NCBI GenBank assembly: GCA_001897525.1
Contig: MKTB01000003.1
Coordinates: 248,001-312,000, forward strand
Length of the DNA: 64,000 nt
Direction: 5' to 3'
From: Bacteroidetes bacterium 43-16
GTDB taxonomy: Bacteria; Bacteroidota; Bacteroidia; Chitinophagales; Chitinophagaceae
The translations under genes and the position numbers were made by a program. The notes under the pieces are model-generated. The model was not told the DNA's origin. It saw only the letters and a list, made by a program, of their open reading frames with translations, and did not search any database. Positions 8,863 to 17,282 of this stretch are shown one piece after another; the stretch's first letter is position 1; every line of letters starts with the position of its first letter.

Positions 8863-8916
8863 TGTTGACAAAATTTAACATAAAAAACACAAGATTTAGG
8901 GCAGGAGCATAAAATT

Positions 8917-8977
8917 GTGGCTAAAAGTGGGCATTTGGTGTAAAATAGTGGTATTCATTTACTACTGACTGAAGTGG
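8917..8977 (+). promoter_or_regulatory. Second phased GTGG repeat array facing right
   Basis: On the plus strand GTGG occurs at 8917 and 8927, a GGTG variant at 8937, then GTGG at 8948 and 8974. The first three are spaced by exactly 10 bp, like the array next to mraZ but on the other strand and pointing towards comF. It could be a second MraZ binding region or a coincidental G-rich run. Confidence 0.4.
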
Positions 8978-9114
8978 TAAAAAAATCATGCGTGCTCAGA
9001 CGTTTTGCTCCGATGGTATGGATACCTGCACCTCTTTCTATTAAGACAGCAAAACTATATATTATTTTACCATATCTGATCCATTGATTAAATTAGCATA
9101 TAAAACCACACGCT

Positions 9115-9822
9115 ATGTTTTCTTTCTTCAAAACACAGGTCCTGCATCCTGTATTAGACCTTATTTTTCCTAAATACTGCATTGCCTGCGATCAGCTGAT
9201 CCCATCTGAATCCGGCTTTTTATGTCTTTCCTGCTCTTATACGCTTCCCTATACTGATATGGAAAAAATGGAGGAGAATGCCGCGCAAATGAGGATGCTG
9301 ACCAAACTACCAGCACGCTATGCCGCCTCGCTGCTCTATTTTGTGGAGGAAGGCAAGGTAAGGGAGATGCTCCACCGGCTCAAGTACCAGAACAGGCCGG
9401 AGATCGGTGTCTATCTGGGAAGGCTTATCGCCCAAAAATTTGCCCGGCAAGCCTGGTTCAACACGATTGATGCTATTATCCCGGTCCCTTTGCATGCTGC
9501 CAAGCAAGCCCGGAGGGGCTATAACCAATCGGAATGTATTGCGGAAGGTATTGCCGAATATATCCGGAAACCGGTACTGAGCAAGGCGGTACGGAGGATA
9601 AAAAATACGGAATCGCAAACGGACAAGAACCGGAAAGAAAGGATAGATAACGTGGCGGATGCTTTTGAACTGCGGAAACCGGAACAAATAAAGGATAAAC
9701 ATATACTACTCCTGGATGATGTGCTCACGACCGGCGCTACACTTGCTTCCTGCGGCAGCAGCATTTTATCGGGCACATCCTGCAGCCTGAGTGTAGCTAC
9801 GGTGGCTATTGCTTATCGCTAA
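9115..9822 (+). CDS. ComF-like phosphoribosyltransferase-fold protein
   Basis: This 235-aa protein has an N-terminal four-cysteine zinc knuckle (C22-x2-C25, C37-x2-C40) and a C-terminal type I phosphoribosyltransferase fold with the PRPP loop ILLLDDVLTTGATL at about residues 196-209. This is the ComF/GntX architecture. ComF of competent bacteria helps process incoming single-stranded DNA; in Bacteroidota the role is not established. It starts with ATG. The 100 bp upstream are AT-rich and carry no full TAnnTTTG element that I could find. hutH follows after 54 bp but has its own -7-like element. Confidence 0.85.
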   Translation: MFSFFKTQVLHPVLDLIFPKYCIACDQLIPSESGFLCLSCSYTLPYTDMEKMEENAAQMRMLTKLPARYAASLLYFVEEGKVREMLHRLKYQNRPEIGVYLGRLIAQKFARQAWFNTIDAIIPVPLHAAKQARRGYNQSECIAEGIAEYIRKPVLSKAVRRIKNTESQTDKNRKERIDNVADAFELRKPEQIKDKHILLLDDVLTTGATLASCGSSILSGTSCSLSVATVAIAYR

Positions 9823-9837
9823 TCGGTGGTCTTTGCT

Positions 9838-9845
9838 TATATTTG
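9838..9845 (+). promoter_or_regulatory. Bacteroidota-type -7 element of hutH
   Basis: TATATTTG matches TAnnTTTG exactly, 31 bp before the hutH ATG. A TTG at 9809-9811 is 26 bp upstream, slightly beyond the usual -33 spacing, so only the -7 element is well supported. Confidence 0.45.
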
Positions 9846-9876
9846 CGGACAATATTTATTATTTTCTGAGTTTAAT

Positions 9877-11346
9877 ATGAAGACAATCCCTCAACATATC
9901 TCTATACAGGAGATCCCTTATTTTTTAAATACTACTATTGCGCTTTCTGAAGAGACCCTTCGTAAAGTAAAAGCGAACAGAGATTTTTTAGATAAGAAAC
10001 TGAGCAACGGGCAGACTTATTATGGTATCAATACCGGTTTCGGCAGCCTGTGTAATGTACGCATCAGCGATGACCAGTTAAGTCAATTGCAGCAGAACCT
10101 GGTGTGCTCTCATGCCACAGGCTTCGGCGATGCGGTGCCGCAAGAGATCGTAAAGATCATGTTATTATTAAAGATCATTGGCCTGGGTCAGGGCTTTAGC
10201 GGCATACATGAGGATACGATCAACAGGCTGGTATTCTTTTATAATGAAGATATTTTACCGGTGGTATATGACCAGGGCTCGCTCGGGGCTTCGGGTGACC
10301 TCGCGCCACTGGCACATTTAAGCCTGCCATTGATCGGACAGGGCATGGTATGGCATAAAGGGGAACAAAAACAAAGTATCGAGGTACTGAAGGCCTATAA
10401 TTTAGAACCGCTGACGCTAAAGGCGAAAGAAGGACTGGCTTTATTGAACGGTACGCAGTTCATGAGCAGCTATGCGGTGCATAATATGATCGAAAGTCAT
10501 AAGTTGATGCAATGGGCCGACCTGATCGCGGCCATGTCGCTGGATGGCTTTGATGGAAAGATTGAACCTTTTTCTCACCCCGTACACCGCGTAAGGCCGC
10601 ATAAAGGCCAGCTGGAAACTGCCGAAAATATACGCAACATATTAGCCGGAAGCGGCATACAGGCGATCCCTAAAGTGCAGGTGCAGGACCCTTATTCTTT
10701 CCGTTGTATCCCGCAGGTGCATGGTGCTACGAAGGATGCGGCACGTCATATCCACGAGGTTTTTGAGATCGAGATCAATTCAGTTACGGATAACCCGATC
10801 GTATTTGAAGAAGAGGACCTGATCATCAGCGGGGGTAATTTCCACGGTCAGCCTTTAGCCCTGAACCTTGATTTCCTGGCGATCGCTATGGCTGAGCTGG
10901 GTAATATTTCTGAACGCAGGACTTACCTGCTGATCAGCGGACAAAGGGAGCTGCCGCCATTCCTGGCTAAGGACCCGGGATTGAACAGTGGCTTTATGAT
11001 CGCACAATATACGGCAGCGGCTATCGTCAGCCAGAGCAAGCAATATTGTACACCGGCCTCTGTAGACAGTATTGTGAGCAGCAACGGGCAGGAAGACCAC
11101 GTGAGCATGGGTGCTAATGCCGCAACGAAACTGAAAAAGGTAATGGATAATGTACGCCGTGTTCTGGCGGTGGAGTTGATGGTAGCAGCACAGGCACTGG
11201 AGTTCAGAAGGCCGAATAAGTCTTCTGATACGGTAGAAAAATTATTTGAAGCTTACCGTAAGGAAGTGGCTTTCTATAATACGGACCGTTTCCTGCATGA
11301 GGATATGATCAAATCTGAAAACTTCCTGAAGCAGCACCAGTTGTAG
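9877..11346 (+). CDS. hutH: Histidine ammonia-lyase
   Basis: This 489-aa aromatic amino acid lyase most likely deaminates L-histidine to urocanate. The Ala-Ser-Gly that cyclises to the MIO cofactor is at 138-140 (GSLGASGDLAPLAH). YYGINTGFG near 48-56 and NFHGQPLALNLDF later are family blocks. The selectivity position reads Ser-His (78-79 in LVCSHATGFG), as in HutH; tyrosine lyases have His-His there. The start is set at ATG 9877 (MKTIPQHISI) rather than an upstream in-frame codon at 9826, because the -7 element lies between them. No hutU, hutI or hutG is adjacent, so it is not part of a complete hut operon here. Confidence 0.88.
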   Translation: MKTIPQHISIQEIPYFLNTTIALSEETLRKVKANRDFLDKKLSNGQTYYGINTGFGSLCNVRISDDQLSQLQQNLVCSHATGFGDAVPQEIVKIMLLLKIIGLGQGFSGIHEDTINRLVFFYNEDILPVVYDQGSLGASGDLAPLAHLSLPLIGQGMVWHKGEQKQSIEVLKAYNLEPLTLKAKEGLALLNGTQFMSSYAVHNMIESHKLMQWADLIAAMSLDGFDGKIEPFSHPVHRVRPHKGQLETAENIRNILAGSGIQAIPKVQVQDPYSFRCIPQVHGATKDAARHIHEVFEIEINSVTDNPIVFEEEDLIISGGNFHGQPLALNLDFLAIAMAELGNISERRTYLLISGQRELPPFLAKDPGLNSGFMIAQYTAAAIVSQSKQYCTPASVDSIVSSNGQEDHVSMGANAATKLKKVMDNVRRVLAVELMVAAQALEFRRPNKSSDTVEKLFEAYRKEVAFYNTDRFLHEDMIKSENFLKQHQL

Positions 11347-11365
11347 GATTCTCTTATACAAGTAT

Positions 11366-11404
11366 AACAGCAATGCCGGGAGCGTAACTCCCGGCATTGC
11401 TGTT
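11366..11404. terminator. Bidirectional terminator hairpin between hutH and the MoxR operon
   Basis: A perfect 17-bp stem (11366-11382 with 11388-11404) with loop CGTAA sits between two convergent genes. It is GC-rich in the middle and ends in AAC/GTT on each side. The T-run after it is short. Confidence 0.75.
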
Positions 11405-11407
11405 TCA

Positions 11408-12418
11408 TTAATTGTTCCGGATGATCCTGTTGTCCCGGGTCCTGAACCGGAGTATGTCTTTGGTGATATGTTTATCGTCGGGGTTAAAGTGCCTCAGTTC
11501 GCTGATCACTTCGGGATGGCGGATGGCCTGCTGTGCTATTATTTCGTAAGCGATGTCGCGGGTAAGGGTTCTCAGTCCTTCGTCTTTTTTAAATTCAATT
11601 TTCATGAGGTCCAGGTAGCTCCGTTTTTTTTCTTCCGGGGTCTCTTTGTATTGTTGCGCAATGGCCTGCTGCAAGGCAGGTATCCCGTCAATATTGGCAA
11701 AATAGTTATTGAGGCAATTGTAGCCGTCCCAGTTTTTCTGCCAGCCTTCTAATAAGTACTGCTGGGCTTTTTCGGGCTGCTCCATTTTCTTACGATAGAT
11801 CAGCGAAGCTTTTACCATCTGCTGTTTTTGGGTGTACTCCTCTGCTACCATTTCATAAAAACGGAATGCATTTTCGCGATCGTTTATTTTCACATATAAG
11901 TCGCCTACTTTTTCTTTTCTATCCATCTGCTGAAAGAGGTCGATGGCTTTTTTGTAATCTCTTGCTTTTTCATAGCAGTTTGCGGCCTGCTCTTTGTTGT
12001 GCAGTTTTTTCAGGTATATAAAGGCTGCTTCATTGTATAGCTCACCCTGCTCCAGGGTGCTTGCCCCACGATAATTGTCCTGCAAGAGGTTCATGTAGAC
12101 CTGTGCTGCACTTTTATAGTTTTTGTCTTTGATGTATTGTTCTGCTAATGCTTCATACTTCCTCCTGACTTTGTCAAACATACTGCTCTCCAGGTAGGCG
12201 GTGCCGCCGCCACTGCCGGAAGCGCCCACGGATGATCCGTTGCCCAATGCGGTAATGATCAGCAATACCACAAAAGCAATGAGGGCAAAGAGGACTATTT
12301 GTCCCAGCACGGAGCCTATGCCCTGGTAGCCTAATTGGCCAAACAGTACAATTATTTTTATGGCGGCCAAAATCAGGAAAGCGGCCATAAATTTTTCTAC
12401 AAATTTCTGTTTATTCAT
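11408..12418 (-). CDS. TPR-like membrane protein of the MoxR-vWA operon
   Basis: This 336-aa protein has two N-terminal hydrophobic helices (about 10-30 and 36-60), then a Gly/Ser-rich linker (62-75). A soluble part of tandem helical pairs follows, with repeats such as ALAEQYIKDKNYKSAAQVY, AANCYEKARDYKKAIDLF and ENAFRFYEMVAEEY, typical of tetratricopeptide or SEL-like solenoids. It has no signal peptide cleavage site. It is the last gene of the six-gene leftward operon and overlaps the 587-aa gene by 8 bp, so it is probably co-translated. I infer a membrane-bound adaptor role. I do not recognise a named family beyond TPR-like. Confidence 0.75.
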   Translation of the reverse strand: MNKQKFVEKFMAAFLILAAIKIIVLFGQLGYQGIGSVLGQIVLFALIAFVVLLIITALGNGSSVGASGSGGGTAYLESSMFDKVRRKYEALAEQYIKDKNYKSAAQVYMNLLQDNYRGASTLEQGELYNEAAFIYLKKLHNKEQAANCYEKARDYKKAIDLFQQMDRKEKVGDLYVKINDRENAFRFYEMVAEEYTQKQQMVKASLIYRKKMEQPEKAQQYLLEGWQKNWDGYNCLNNYFANIDGIPALQQAIAQQYKETPEEKKRSYLDLMKIEFKKDEGLRTLTRDIAYEIIAQQAIRHPEVISELRHFNPDDKHITKDILRFRTRDNRIIRNN

Positions 12419-14174
12419 TTTTATCTGATTTTAAAATTGTCTTATCGGCCACCAGCAAGCGGTAGAGTAAAGCCGCAGCTACGACAAAAATTAGATTCAC
12501 AAACCAATTATAGCCATAACGCCCGATTAAAGGATATAGGATATAAGCCAGCATAGCAACAAAAATCAGCAGCAGCAAGACTTTCACGCCTCCGTTTAAC
12601 TGGCCGCCACCCATGCTGATGGTTTTGCCCCTGATCACTTTGGCGAATATAAACACGCCTATGATCAAACCGATGGTCAAAAGAATGATCTGGGTCAGTA
12701 TGCCCGGTGCGTGCGGTGCCGGTGCTGCCTCGGCTGCCGGCTGGAGCTGCGGATCAGGTGGCACAGTGGCTGCTCTTGTGCTGAGCCCATAGGCTTTTTC
12801 CAGAGAATCTCTTACATAGGTCTTTTTATCTTTCAAAATGGCATCATATAAAGCTTTCCCCGAGCCTGAACTTTCTTTTTGCGCTTCCGGCAACGCGGTG
12901 AGGGAATCCTTGATCTTGCGACTGATCTTTTTTTCTGTTGCCAGCAATTCTGTTTCCAGCTTCGTATTGAAGGCTTCTTTTAAAGAGTCTTTGCGGGCGG
13001 CAATCTCCAGCTCCAGTGCATTCATCTGCTTCTTGATCTCCTGCATCTTTAAGCGCATACTATCTTTGAGCTGCTTGTCAGATTGTACTTCTTCGCTACC
13101 GTATGTTTTAATGGCAGCGAAGTGCCTGGAGAGCAACTGTGCTCTCTGTATGGCCGAAACGGTATCTTTTTCCATATATACGGCAATACTGTCCGTACTT
13201 GCCGGGGCCGTCTCATTGGCCATATCGGTACCTGCCTGGCTCATTTTTGCTTTAAGCGTTTCCGGAGCAACGTAAGCAATTTCTTTATCCTTTGAATTGA
13301 GGAGTCTGCCCAGGAGTGTAATCAGCATAAATATTAAAAATGCATAACGCAGGTATCTCAGGAACGGAGCACCTCTTCTGCCTGAACCAAAGTTTCCTCC
13401 AAATGTACCTCCGCCACCACCGCCGCTGCCAAAACCACCTTTAGCAGCAAACAGGGATTGTAACCAGCCTGATTTAAAATTAAAGGAGGCCCAGCCGCTG
13501 TCCCGGGAGGTATTCATCACGTCTAAAGGAACGCCCAGGGCCAATGCCCGCTCCGGGTATTTTTCCAGGTACTTCAAATATTTTTCTACTTCTTTTTTAT
13601 TCCCGCTGAGTACTTTCTGCAGGTCGAAAGGAAGTTCTTTCATCCAGGCTTCTTCGGTTTTTTGCGGCAGCAGGGCTTGCTGCAGGGCTTCTTCATCCAT
13701 TTCTACAGAGTAGCTCAGGATCTTATCGGGCACCACGATGCCTTCAATGGGTTGATATACCTGCCTTTCAGCCGGTGGCACCTCAGCCATAAGGGAAAGC
13801 CAGTCTACCCGTTCCTCCAGGTCTACAAAGCCAAAATCGGGATGGGCAATGATCCAGCTTGCTTTAACCCCTGCTATATCTGATGCGGTCAGCTGCGGAT
13901 ATAGTGTTGTATATTCCGGGATGAACAGTTTATTATAAGCACATTGAAACGGTATATGATTCCGGGTATCTTTGGGCAGTTCCTTGTTAAAGATCAGTAA
14001 GCAGCCGTATAGTACATTGGCTTTATCGGAAGGAATGGCATAGGCTTCAATGTCCTGTATGCTGATGTCGAGGGCCTCCAGTTCACGAAACCACAATACC
14101 GGGGCAGCACCTTTTATTAAAAGTGCGCTCTTTGTATATTTATTTTTAAGCGCCGGTTTAATGCTCAGTTTCAT
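12411..14174 (-). CDS. Membrane protein of MoxR-vWA ternary operon (bpX-like N-terminus)
   Basis: This 587-aa protein has an N-terminal globular region (about 1-190) that starts KYTKSALLIKGAAPVLWF and resembles bpX-type domains of the MoxR-vWA-beta-propeller ternary systems. A Gly-rich stretch (about 246-268) precedes a membrane helix (about 273-292). A long acidic/basic coiled-coil segment (about 345-440) follows, then three more membrane helices at the C-terminus (about 500-580). The gene overlaps its neighbours by 17 and 8 bp. The N-terminal assignment is by resemblance from memory; the topology is read directly. It probably anchors the complex to the inner membrane. Confidence 0.65.
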   Translation of the reverse strand: MKLSIKPALKNKYTKSALLIKGAAPVLWFRELEALDISIQDIEAYAIPSDKANVLYGCLLIFNKELPKDTRNHIPFQCAYNKLFIPEYTTLYPQLTASDIAGVKASWIIAHPDFGFVDLEERVDWLSLMAEVPPAERQVYQPIEGIVVPDKILSYSVEMDEEALQQALLPQKTEEAWMKELPFDLQKVLSGNKKEVEKYLKYLEKYPERALALGVPLDVMNTSRDSGWASFNFKSGWLQSLFAAKGGFGSGGGGGGTFGGNFGSGRRGAPFLRYLRYAFLIFMLITLLGRLLNSKDKEIAYVAPETLKAKMSQAGTDMANETAPASTDSIAVYMEKDTVSAIQRAQLLSRHFAAIKTYGSEEVQSDKQLKDSMRLKMQEIKKQMNALELEIAARKDSLKEAFNTKLETELLATEKKISRKIKDSLTALPEAQKESSGSGKALYDAILKDKKTYVRDSLEKAYGLSTRAATVPPDPQLQPAAEAAPAPHAPGILTQIILLTIGLIIGVFIFAKVIRGKTISMGGGQLNGGVKVLLLLIFVAMLAYILYPLIGRYGYNWFVNLIFVVAAALLYRLLVADKTILKSDKNE

Positions 14175-16548
14175 GGGCTACAATGTGTCTTATAAAGGGT
14201 TCGAGATAGGTTTCGTTCATCTCAGCAAGGGTCTTGAGGGTCTCTGTGGCATATTCGTGTATATAATACTCTGAACCGCCAAAGTCTTTGTGGCTGGCAA
14301 TGGCCAGATAGCCATGTTCGGAACAGGGAATATAAAACTCAGGCAGGTTTTTATTCGAACTGTTAAAGATAAGTACACCCCTGGCATCTGAAGTGATGCG
14401 GCTCCCTTCGTGAAAGGTAAACTGGTTACGGTATTGTATGGCACTTATATTGACCGGTGAACTGTTTCTGCCCAGCTTCAGCGAGTCATTATCGGAAACA
14501 CAGAATTGTAAATTGGACACGACCAGCATCTGTTTTGCATTGATGCCAACCGCATATACCTGTTTCAATATTTTAGGCCCGTAATCGGGCAGGTTGCGCA
14601 TCGCTGCGCTGTTGTGCTCTATGGCTTCCTTAAATGTTTTGTCAAATAGGATTTCTTCAACCGGACCATCTTTTTCTGTAGGTATTTTATACACTTTATT
14701 GCTCGCTTCATGGTACAGGTAAAAGGCTTGCCTGATACCAATAAGTTTAAATTTATCGTGAAGCAGGATGGCTGATACATTGTGTTCTGTATAGTGCCTG
14801 GTCACCAGGTTCAGGCTGGACACTATTTTTTTATCGGGCTGAAACTGGCATAAGACCAGTTCCTGCTGTGCATTTCTTGCCAATCCGAAATGGCCTTTCG
14901 GCTTAATGGATATCTCGTCAAACAAAACACTAAATCCCCTGTGAGTACGGTACAGGTCATAATGATGTGCACTGGTAGAACGCTTGGCTACATAGGTTTT
15001 CAAGAGTTGCTTTTTGGTGCTCAACAAATAATGTTCATTTTCATAGATAAAGTAGCCAAGCCTGCCATTAGGCGGCGGGAATAGCAAGGGATAGTTTTTA
15101 GGTAAAACTGTTTTGTTAGTTTTCGGATTTGCGTTGTCCCTGCTTTTGCCTGTAGACGGATTAGCCCAAAGCTCTTCCAGGGGTAAGATGATTTGCTGAA
15201 TATGCTTTTTGGTGCCGTTATGGTATTTAAAGATATTAAGACCTCCCTCCAGTGAAGTGGTGACCAGGTATTTCAATTGCTCCCGGTGCTCATGAACGGC
15301 CCTGAGCATAGCACTCAGCTCCATCGTCGATTCATGGGTAAGTAAAAATGCTTCCATTTTTTGATCCCCATAGGTTTCAAAAAAGGCATCTATCGCCGGG
15401 GCGACATCCAGTACGGGACTTACTTCATTGAGGCTATCGATGACTTGCTGCACGGTATCTACAGTCACTTCAAGGAAAGTTTTGCCCAGGATAAACACTT
15501 TACAAGTGGTATTAGCCTTTGGATGTTTGACGATAGCCAGTGCAACGGCAAAGGCCAGTATTTTCGGGGTTCCCCAGTTCTTCAAGGAGGCATCGATCAG
15601 GAGTACGCGTTCAAAAATATTTTCTTCAGGCGGTATTTCTCTCTGGATATACAGTGCTTCATTATTGGCCACACGGCTCAGGAACACTTCGTCTTCATTG
15701 GCAAACTCGGAAAGGAGCATCCTATGCAGGTCGCCTTTATTGGTCATATCTGAGATACCGCCAATCGGCTGCTCTCCCGGGGAAAGATGGCGCATGGGAA
15801 TCTTAAGCCCGCTCCATATTCTTTTGATCAGGCTGCCGACCTGGAATGTTTTGGGTTCGTCAACCAGTTGTTGTATAAAATCTTTGTCTTCGTCCACGCC
15901 TACGGCTTCTTCAACAACTTCTTCTTCGAGCTCTGCTTCGGGAATGAGCCCCTGCATGGCCTTCAGGATAGCGTCAACCGTAGGAAACTGTTGGTCCAGT
16001 AGTGCCAGGAAGCGGATGTCGCTGAGCACAACAGCAGCACCCAGGGTTTTCTTTTGGGCACATTCTGCCAGCCTGTAAGGCCTCTTTTCGAGTTTCCGGA
16101 TCAATATCTGGGAGCTACCGGGAGAATGTTTGAAGTAAACACTTTTCAATATAGTCTGGAGCAAAACCAGGCGGTTCTGCCCCTGTTTCACCTGTGGGGG
16201 TAAACTATGGAGCTTGCGCACAAAAGCCATTGCCCCGGGTATATGAGCTGCGGCATGGGTCAGCATTTCCCCGGGCAATTGTTTGATGATCTTAAAACAT
16301 TCATCTATATCAAATGCGCTTCTCTGCGTTCCTATCAAGATCAGTAAAAGGGAACCAAATGTGGGTAAACCTCCTGGTTGAAGTACTTTCAGTATTTCTT
16401 CAATAAGGGGCCGGTAAGCAATGACTCCGCTACCGGGAATGCTGAGTAAATTATTATCGCTATTGCCCCTGGCATCGGGCACGTCTTCGTCAGACTCCCA
16501 TTGCCAGAAGTAGTTTTCATAGGATTGAAAGTAAGCATGCAATTCCAT
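14158..16548 (-). CDS. vWA plus beta-propeller protein of MoxR ternary system
   Basis: This 796-aa protein has three parts. An alpha-helical N-terminus (about 1-250) is followed by a conserved linker GDLHRMLLSEFANEDEVFLSR and a von Willebrand A domain (about 312-460). Its metal site reads DASLK at 319-323, so the second serine of DxSxS is replaced. The C-terminal part (about 480-796) is beta-rich with repeated blades (RLGYFIYENEHYLLS, FKLIGIRQAFYLYH), consistent with a beta-propeller. MoxR ATPases act on vWA partners, and a MoxR gene lies two genes upstream. The ATG overlaps the preceding stop as TAATG. A fused vWA-propeller is the expected core client of these systems. Confidence 0.75.
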   Translation of the reverse strand: MELHAYFQSYENYFWQWESDEDVPDARGNSDNNLLSIPGSGVIAYRPLIEEILKVLQPGGLPTFGSLLLILIGTQRSAFDIDECFKIIKQLPGEMLTHAAAHIPGAMAFVRKLHSLPPQVKQGQNRLVLLQTILKSVYFKHSPGSSQILIRKLEKRPYRLAECAQKKTLGAAVVLSDIRFLALLDQQFPTVDAILKAMQGLIPEAELEEEVVEEAVGVDEDKDFIQQLVDEPKTFQVGSLIKRIWSGLKIPMRHLSPGEQPIGGISDMTNKGDLHRMLLSEFANEDEVFLSRVANNEALYIQREIPPEENIFERVLLIDASLKNWGTPKILAFAVALAIVKHPKANTTCKVFILGKTFLEVTVDTVQQVIDSLNEVSPVLDVAPAIDAFFETYGDQKMEAFLLTHESTMELSAMLRAVHEHREQLKYLVTTSLEGGLNIFKYHNGTKKHIQQIILPLEELWANPSTGKSRDNANPKTNKTVLPKNYPLLFPPPNGRLGYFIYENEHYLLSTKKQLLKTYVAKRSTSAHHYDLYRTHRGFSVLFDEISIKPKGHFGLARNAQQELVLCQFQPDKKIVSSLNLVTRHYTEHNVSAILLHDKFKLIGIRQAFYLYHEASNKVYKIPTEKDGPVEEILFDKTFKEAIEHNSAAMRNLPDYGPKILKQVYAVGINAKQMLVVSNLQFCVSDNDSLKLGRNSSPVNISAIQYRNQFTFHEGSRITSDARGVLIFNSSNKNLPEFYIPCSEHGYLAIASHKDFGGSEYYIHEYATETLKTLAEMNETYLEPFIRHIVAHETEH

Positions 16549-17282
16549 TAGTAAATATTTTCGGTCAGGCGTAAGGAGCTTAGGGAAAGTTTTTTGATCA
16601 TTGTTTTGGGAATGGCAAGATAGCTGCCGTCTGTGTGCCAGAGCAGCCAGTTGCTTTGATCCGGGTTATATTTTTGCTGCAGTAAGGGGCTCATGTTTTT
16701 GAATTCAAAATCCAGGCCTGAGGGCAAGAGGTGTCCGTCTCTTTTCCAGTAAGTCTGCCCGGGAAAGGCCAGTAAGGGCGTGCCCAGGATCAAAGCCCGG
16801 TCTCCCGCAAGGGTCCATTGCAAGAGGTCCAGTTTGAATTTTGGCGTATGCAGGATCGTGCTCCTGATCTCTTTCAATGGGGCACTTAAGGCGAAGGCGG
16901 TCTGCTCTTCGTCTCTTTGCACCAGCTGCACCGCTACCTGCTCATGGATGCCAAAATAGTTATGGTTAAAGGATGGCCAGCTCAGGCGAAGGGCTTTTTC
17001 TAAAGGAGACCAGAGCAAAGCGCTCCTCATCTTCTTCGCAGGCACGAGGGCATCTTTGCGGAACAGTAAACCGTCCCTCAATGTGTACAGCACCAGGCCG
17101 GGCAACTGCCTTATCTCGGCCGCTATGGCCTGTTCTTCTGTAAAACCTTTCAGCCAGATGGTGTCTTCTTCTATGGCCAGCTGCACATTGTTCCAGTCGC
17201 GGATAGCACCCAGCAGCTCTATGGCCTCATGGGGCAGCTCTGCCCGGTAGTCGCTCAGACTGATTGCAGCATTTTTTGCCAT
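16548..17282 (-). CDS. Small protein of the MoxR-vWA ternary operon, unknown fold
   Basis: This soluble 244-aa protein has no signal peptide and no membrane helix, with many beta-prone stretches (VQLAIEEDTIWLKGF, LVLYTLRDGLLFRKDAL, NWLLWHTDGSYLAIPK). I do not recognise a named family from sequence. In ternary systems this position is often filled by a small bpX-type domain protein, and that is my inference. It overlaps the MoxR gene by 28 bp and the vWA gene by 1 bp (TAATG), so stoichiometric co-translation is likely. Confidence 0.6.
   Translation of the reverse strand: MAKNAAISLSDYRAELPHEAIELLGAIRDWNNVQLAIEEDTIWLKGFTEEQAIAAEIRQLPGLVLYTLRDGLLFRKDALVPAKKMRSALLWSPLEKALRLSWPSFNHNYFGIHEQVAVQLVQRDEEQTAFALSAPLKEIRSTILHTPKFKLDLLQWTLAGDRALILGTPLLAFPGQTYWKRDGHLLPSGLDFEFKNMSPLLQQKYNPDQSNWLLWHTDGSYLAIPKTMIKKLSLSSLRLTENIY

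Larger units (their letters stand above)
8700..9114. other. AT-rich divergent control region between dcw operon and comF
   Basis: This 415-bp stretch has no credible gene. It separates the leftward dcw operon from the rightward comF/hutH pair. It is visibly AT-rich, especially 8785-8900. It holds a phased MraZ-type repeat array, two perfect consensus DnaA boxes in opposite orientation, a 14-bp perfect palindrome and a second phased GTGG array. It could serve as a divergent promoter/operator, as a DnaA-controlled site or as a replication origin; the sequence alone cannot decide. Confidence 0.7.

Noticed and set aside
9826-9876. Upstream in-frame start for hutH
   Set aside because: It would place the -7 element inside the coding region, and the family N-terminus fits the ATG at 9877.
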